Part shown: positions 61,037 to 64,000 of the stretch, piece by piece
Position numbering within the stretch: position 1 is the stretch's first letter
How the letters are laid out: each line of letters opens with the position of its first letter
Assembly: GCA_910589415.1 (NCBI GenBank)
Contig: OU342631.1
Coordinates: 11,780,001 to 11,844,000, forward strand
Origin: Malachius bipustulatus
Taxonomy: Eukaryota > Arthropoda > Insecta > Coleoptera > Melyridae
Direction: 5' to 3'
Length of the DNA stretch: 64,000 nt
The notes under the pieces: generated by a model
Told to the model about the DNA's origin: nothing
The model's input: only the letters and a program-made list of their open reading frames with translations
Databases searched by the model: none
Made by a program: the position numbers and the translations under genes

Positions 61037-64000
61037 TTAAAAACTATATATGTAAAGATAAAGATTTTTTATTTTCCGATACTTATTTTCGGGCTGCATG
61101 TGTGTTTTAGTTTTATGAAATATTACTAACCGGTTAACCGACGATTAACTGGTTATCCTCTTCATCAGTAAAAAATAAAAAGCTGTCGGTAATAAAAATT
61201 TAATAGATAAAATTATTTTATTCAATTAAAATTAGCACAAAATTATGTACCTACTTCTAATGCCAAATTAACAAACATATTTTAAGTATGTAATTATGTT
61301 CAAGTTCAACTGTTTGCTAATTTTAACTAAATAACAAAATTAAATACTTTGTATTATAAAAATAAAACTAAAGCAATTCATTAAAATGAAAGGAACCAGA
61401 AAAAGTGCCCTATCATAATCTGCCTTATAAATCAAGATTTATTGATATGCAACATGCAGGATTGCAGGAGCAGGATGATGTCACATTACTCACATTACGC
61501 TACAAAAAGTCATAAACAGCTTCCAGAAACCTGTTTTCTAAATAATAAAAACAAAAACTAAGGAAGTAGGTACTTCATTCAAAACTCAAACAAACCGGAA
61601 AAAATAATCCGACGACCGCATCTGATGGCCACCGTCGGAAAGTGAAGAAATTATTGAGAAAATGTTTCAAATTCCTCTCTGAAGTGTAAATAAATATACC
61701 AGACAGTGAGTCTTGTAATATTAAGATACCTACTTAGGTACTGTACACATATTTGAATTTTGAGCAATCCCTTATCATTATTTTTTGCAGTCAATAAAAA
61801 GCTGCATTATCTGATTTATGATCCATTACTCTGTGAAGGTTCCTCACAACATCCCGGGCCAGCGATTAGTGTCTTTTGTATTTCTCTCTTTTTTCCTCTT
61901 TTTCTGAAAGTAGAATCATCCATCTTCTACCCTTTTCTACTTCCACTTCCCAAAATTTCAGTTCAGGTCTAAAGATTGCATCCAGTGTTACAGACTATCC
62001 GACCGCGGGAACCTTTCATTGGATTTTATACGCGTTTAAGATTATTATACCAGCAGTCTAGCAGTCTGCCGATTATTTTTTAAGTTAGAAAATAGATTTA
62101 GGGGACTATACCTAAAACGGTTAACCGGTAGTTAATCATAAGAGATCCATTCTATATTAATTACATATACCTACAAGGTACCTATAGTAGAGTGCTAATC
62201 TAGCAATAAGTTGTCGCCCTGTGTGGGCCTTTTAGAGTACATGGCTGAAATTTTCAGGAATGGGCTAAATACCTAATTCTCGTCAAAAAATCGTCCTGTG
62301 CAAAAAGGCACTATTCAAAATTGTCAATTTTTTTTCAAAATGTGGTAGTTTATAAATAATGAAACTTATTTGTTGTTCCAATTTTTCAAAATGGTATCTG
62401 TGATGATAGTTTAGTTAGAAAAACATCAAAACTGTTTCCGAAAAGCATTGCTAATACCTTCATCGGAACTTTAAACAGCAATTATTATGTCGCTTCGGTG
62501 TACGGCAAAAATAGACTACCAGCTACTTACTGCTTAATCGAGAATTTCTACAGAATGGCGACATTAACACAGTGGCGTAGCTACAGTACCGCAAAACCCC
62601 GCGGCCGCGGGGGGGCCCGACGTCAAGGGGGCCCTGAGCTCTGGACCCCGTCTTGGCCCACAAAAGAGCCCCAAATAAAAAAATCAAATAAGTATTACTC
62701 TTAAGCATATTTAAACTGACAACTGACGACATTAATAATTATATTACGAATTGAGAAACAACAATAAATAATAAATAAAGCTTGAAATTATGCCAGTAAT
62801 GACGAATACAGTACATTTCTAATATAACCCACCCATCTTCAACAGTAATTCTCAGAACCAGAGGCAAAGTTATTCTGGTTCTGGTCCTATTGTAATCTCA
62901 GGATGATTATAATAGGATAATATAATACAAAAAATGATTATATATGAAATCATCCGTGTTATTTCATTACTCCCGCATGGGCTAACTAAGAGCGGCAATG
63001 GAATGTGATGTGCTTTCTGCTTTCAGTGCTTTCGCTTTCTTTCAGTCACCTCACCACCACAAGCCCACAACACAAATATGTAGAGTATAATACGAAACCA
63101 ATCATAAAATTTAAACCTGTTCCCGATTAAGGACAAGGGTGCATAGCAAACAAAAAACAAAGTAATAAAAATAGCTATTATAGACTGAAAGATGATGGTA
63201 AAGTGTCAAACATTTGGGCGGCGGGCGGCGCAGACAAACAGGTGGACAATCAGGAATTCATATAATACCTATATCTGATGTAATTATTTTTTGTAAAAAA
63301 ATTAAACTCTTGAAAAAATTGCATAAATACTATTGCAAATTATTATTGCATAAAAGTAAAAATATTGCATTTATTATAAAAAAAAAACTAATTGATACAA
63401 TAAAAAGTTATCTCAATTACATTATCATTGACAATCATTTTCGCAATTTATTGAAAATTAATAATTATTAATATGAAACTATTCGGTCCTTGGAAAGTAG
63501 AAGAAAATTTTTCTATAGAATTGTTCGGGGGTTGGGGCTACTCAGAGAACTGTAAGCAAACTCATTTTCTGCACTTGTTTTATCATAACTTTTTTTGATT
63601 ATACTTATTATTCTGAATCATTTTCGAAATTGTCAATGCTTGAATTATGTATTGATGTCTCGCTAAAGTGGAACAGATTTTCTGTAGCACTTTTCGGACA
63701 CTACCCGGAGCCCGGAGCTCTAAAGAATTAATTTCTACTTAGAAAAAACTTCTCGCGCTTAAAAAACTTTCACCTAATAAGGTACACTTTATTAATTAGA
63801 TTTAGTTAATTTTTTTAATTTTTTTTATGTTAATTTTAATTCTTATTAAATACAATTAATTTAAGACTATACATAAGTAATGTGGCAAAAATATTTGAAG
63901 TAGTTTTCAAGAAATAAATAAATAAATTCACAAATAATCTACTCTGGCATGACTAATTTCTTATGATGGGATCACAAAGGGCAGTAAATTTTTTAAAAAT
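61037..64000. other. AT-rich intergenic DNA
   Basis: No gene recognised. cagtggcgtagctac at about 62568 resembles a common hAT-type terminus, with a GC-rich block after it (62596-62640), but no matching opposite end was found. The words ccggttaaccg (61132) and ggttaaccgg (62119) are inverted and might bound an element. Confidence 0.35.

Noticed and set aside
62568..62640. Possible hAT terminus with cagtggcgtagctac
   Set aside because: No opposite terminus or target duplication was found, so the element cannot be bounded.
1..64000. CRISPR arrays, prokaryotic operons or viral insertions
   Set aside because: No regularly spaced short repeats with unique spacers, no prokaryotic gene density and no recognisable viral protein; spliced genes and transposons indicate nuclear insect DNA.

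Overview
The window is nuclear DNA from an insect, most likely a beetle. It is AT-rich and crowded with transposon remnants. The only well-supported protein-coding genes are two spliced, tandem, plus-strand ABC transporters of subfamily C (short MRP4-like type, close to what insect annotations call lethal(2)03659-like MRPs). The beetle assignment is an inference from the ABCC tandem duplication plus a (TCAGG)6 tract at 60660-60689; TCAGG is the telomeric unit known from many beetles. No species can be named from the sequence.

Gene A runs from a start exon at 16884, across a 14.9-kb intron, to a stop at 37016 (11 exons, 3774 coding bases, 1257 aa). Gene B runs 40213-50760 (10 exons, 3753 coding bases, 1250 aa). 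Both models were assembled by hand: every junction is GT-AG, the coding sums divide by three, and most paralogous exons match in length (exon 1 77/77, exon 2 234/234, 157/157, 340/337, 151/151, 231/228). Both encode TMD1-NBD1-TMD2-NBD2 with complete Walker A, Q-loop, signature and Walker B motifs. A has two small introns that B lacks; B has one 1.46-kb intron that A lacks. Three of the small introns are multiples of three with no in-frame stop. The NBD1 signature is LSKGQ in both, and A has Gln in place of the NBD1 H-loop His. The pair probably exports anionic or amphipathic substrates across a membrane; substrates cannot be read from sequence.

Region by region: 1-12.9 kb is intergenic, with a 20-bp minisatellite, foldback/TIR elements (2360-3877, 4091-4733), a decayed DDE transposase (4862-5600), a tyrosine-recombinase-like fragment (6518-6730) and a Harbinger-type MITE (8656-8892). 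A P-superfamily element with THAP remnant and exact 8-bp target duplication (12990-14821) contains a TA-flanked MITE. Intron 1 of gene A (16961-31830) holds a ~145-bp satellite with a MITE inserted, a ~200-bp tandem repeat, a plus-strand LINE split by a hAT element that itself contains a MITE, and a minus-strand LINE split by a CAGG-ended element. Intron 7 of A contains a 927-bp foldback element. Between A and B are small inverted-repeat elements. Intron 2 of B has a foldback element and LINE RT debris; intron 5 of B has minus-strand LINE debris.

Downstream of B (50.9-64 kb): a deleted mariner (51068-52008), a near-palindrome of 860 bp (52257-53116), two further large inverted repeats (54456-55745 and 56866-57681), a fragment of a multi-copy insect ORF (56364-56820), the TCAGG tract and a second Harbinger-type MITE (60801-61036). 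No rRNA, convincing tRNA, CRISPR array, operon or prokaryotic feature was seen.
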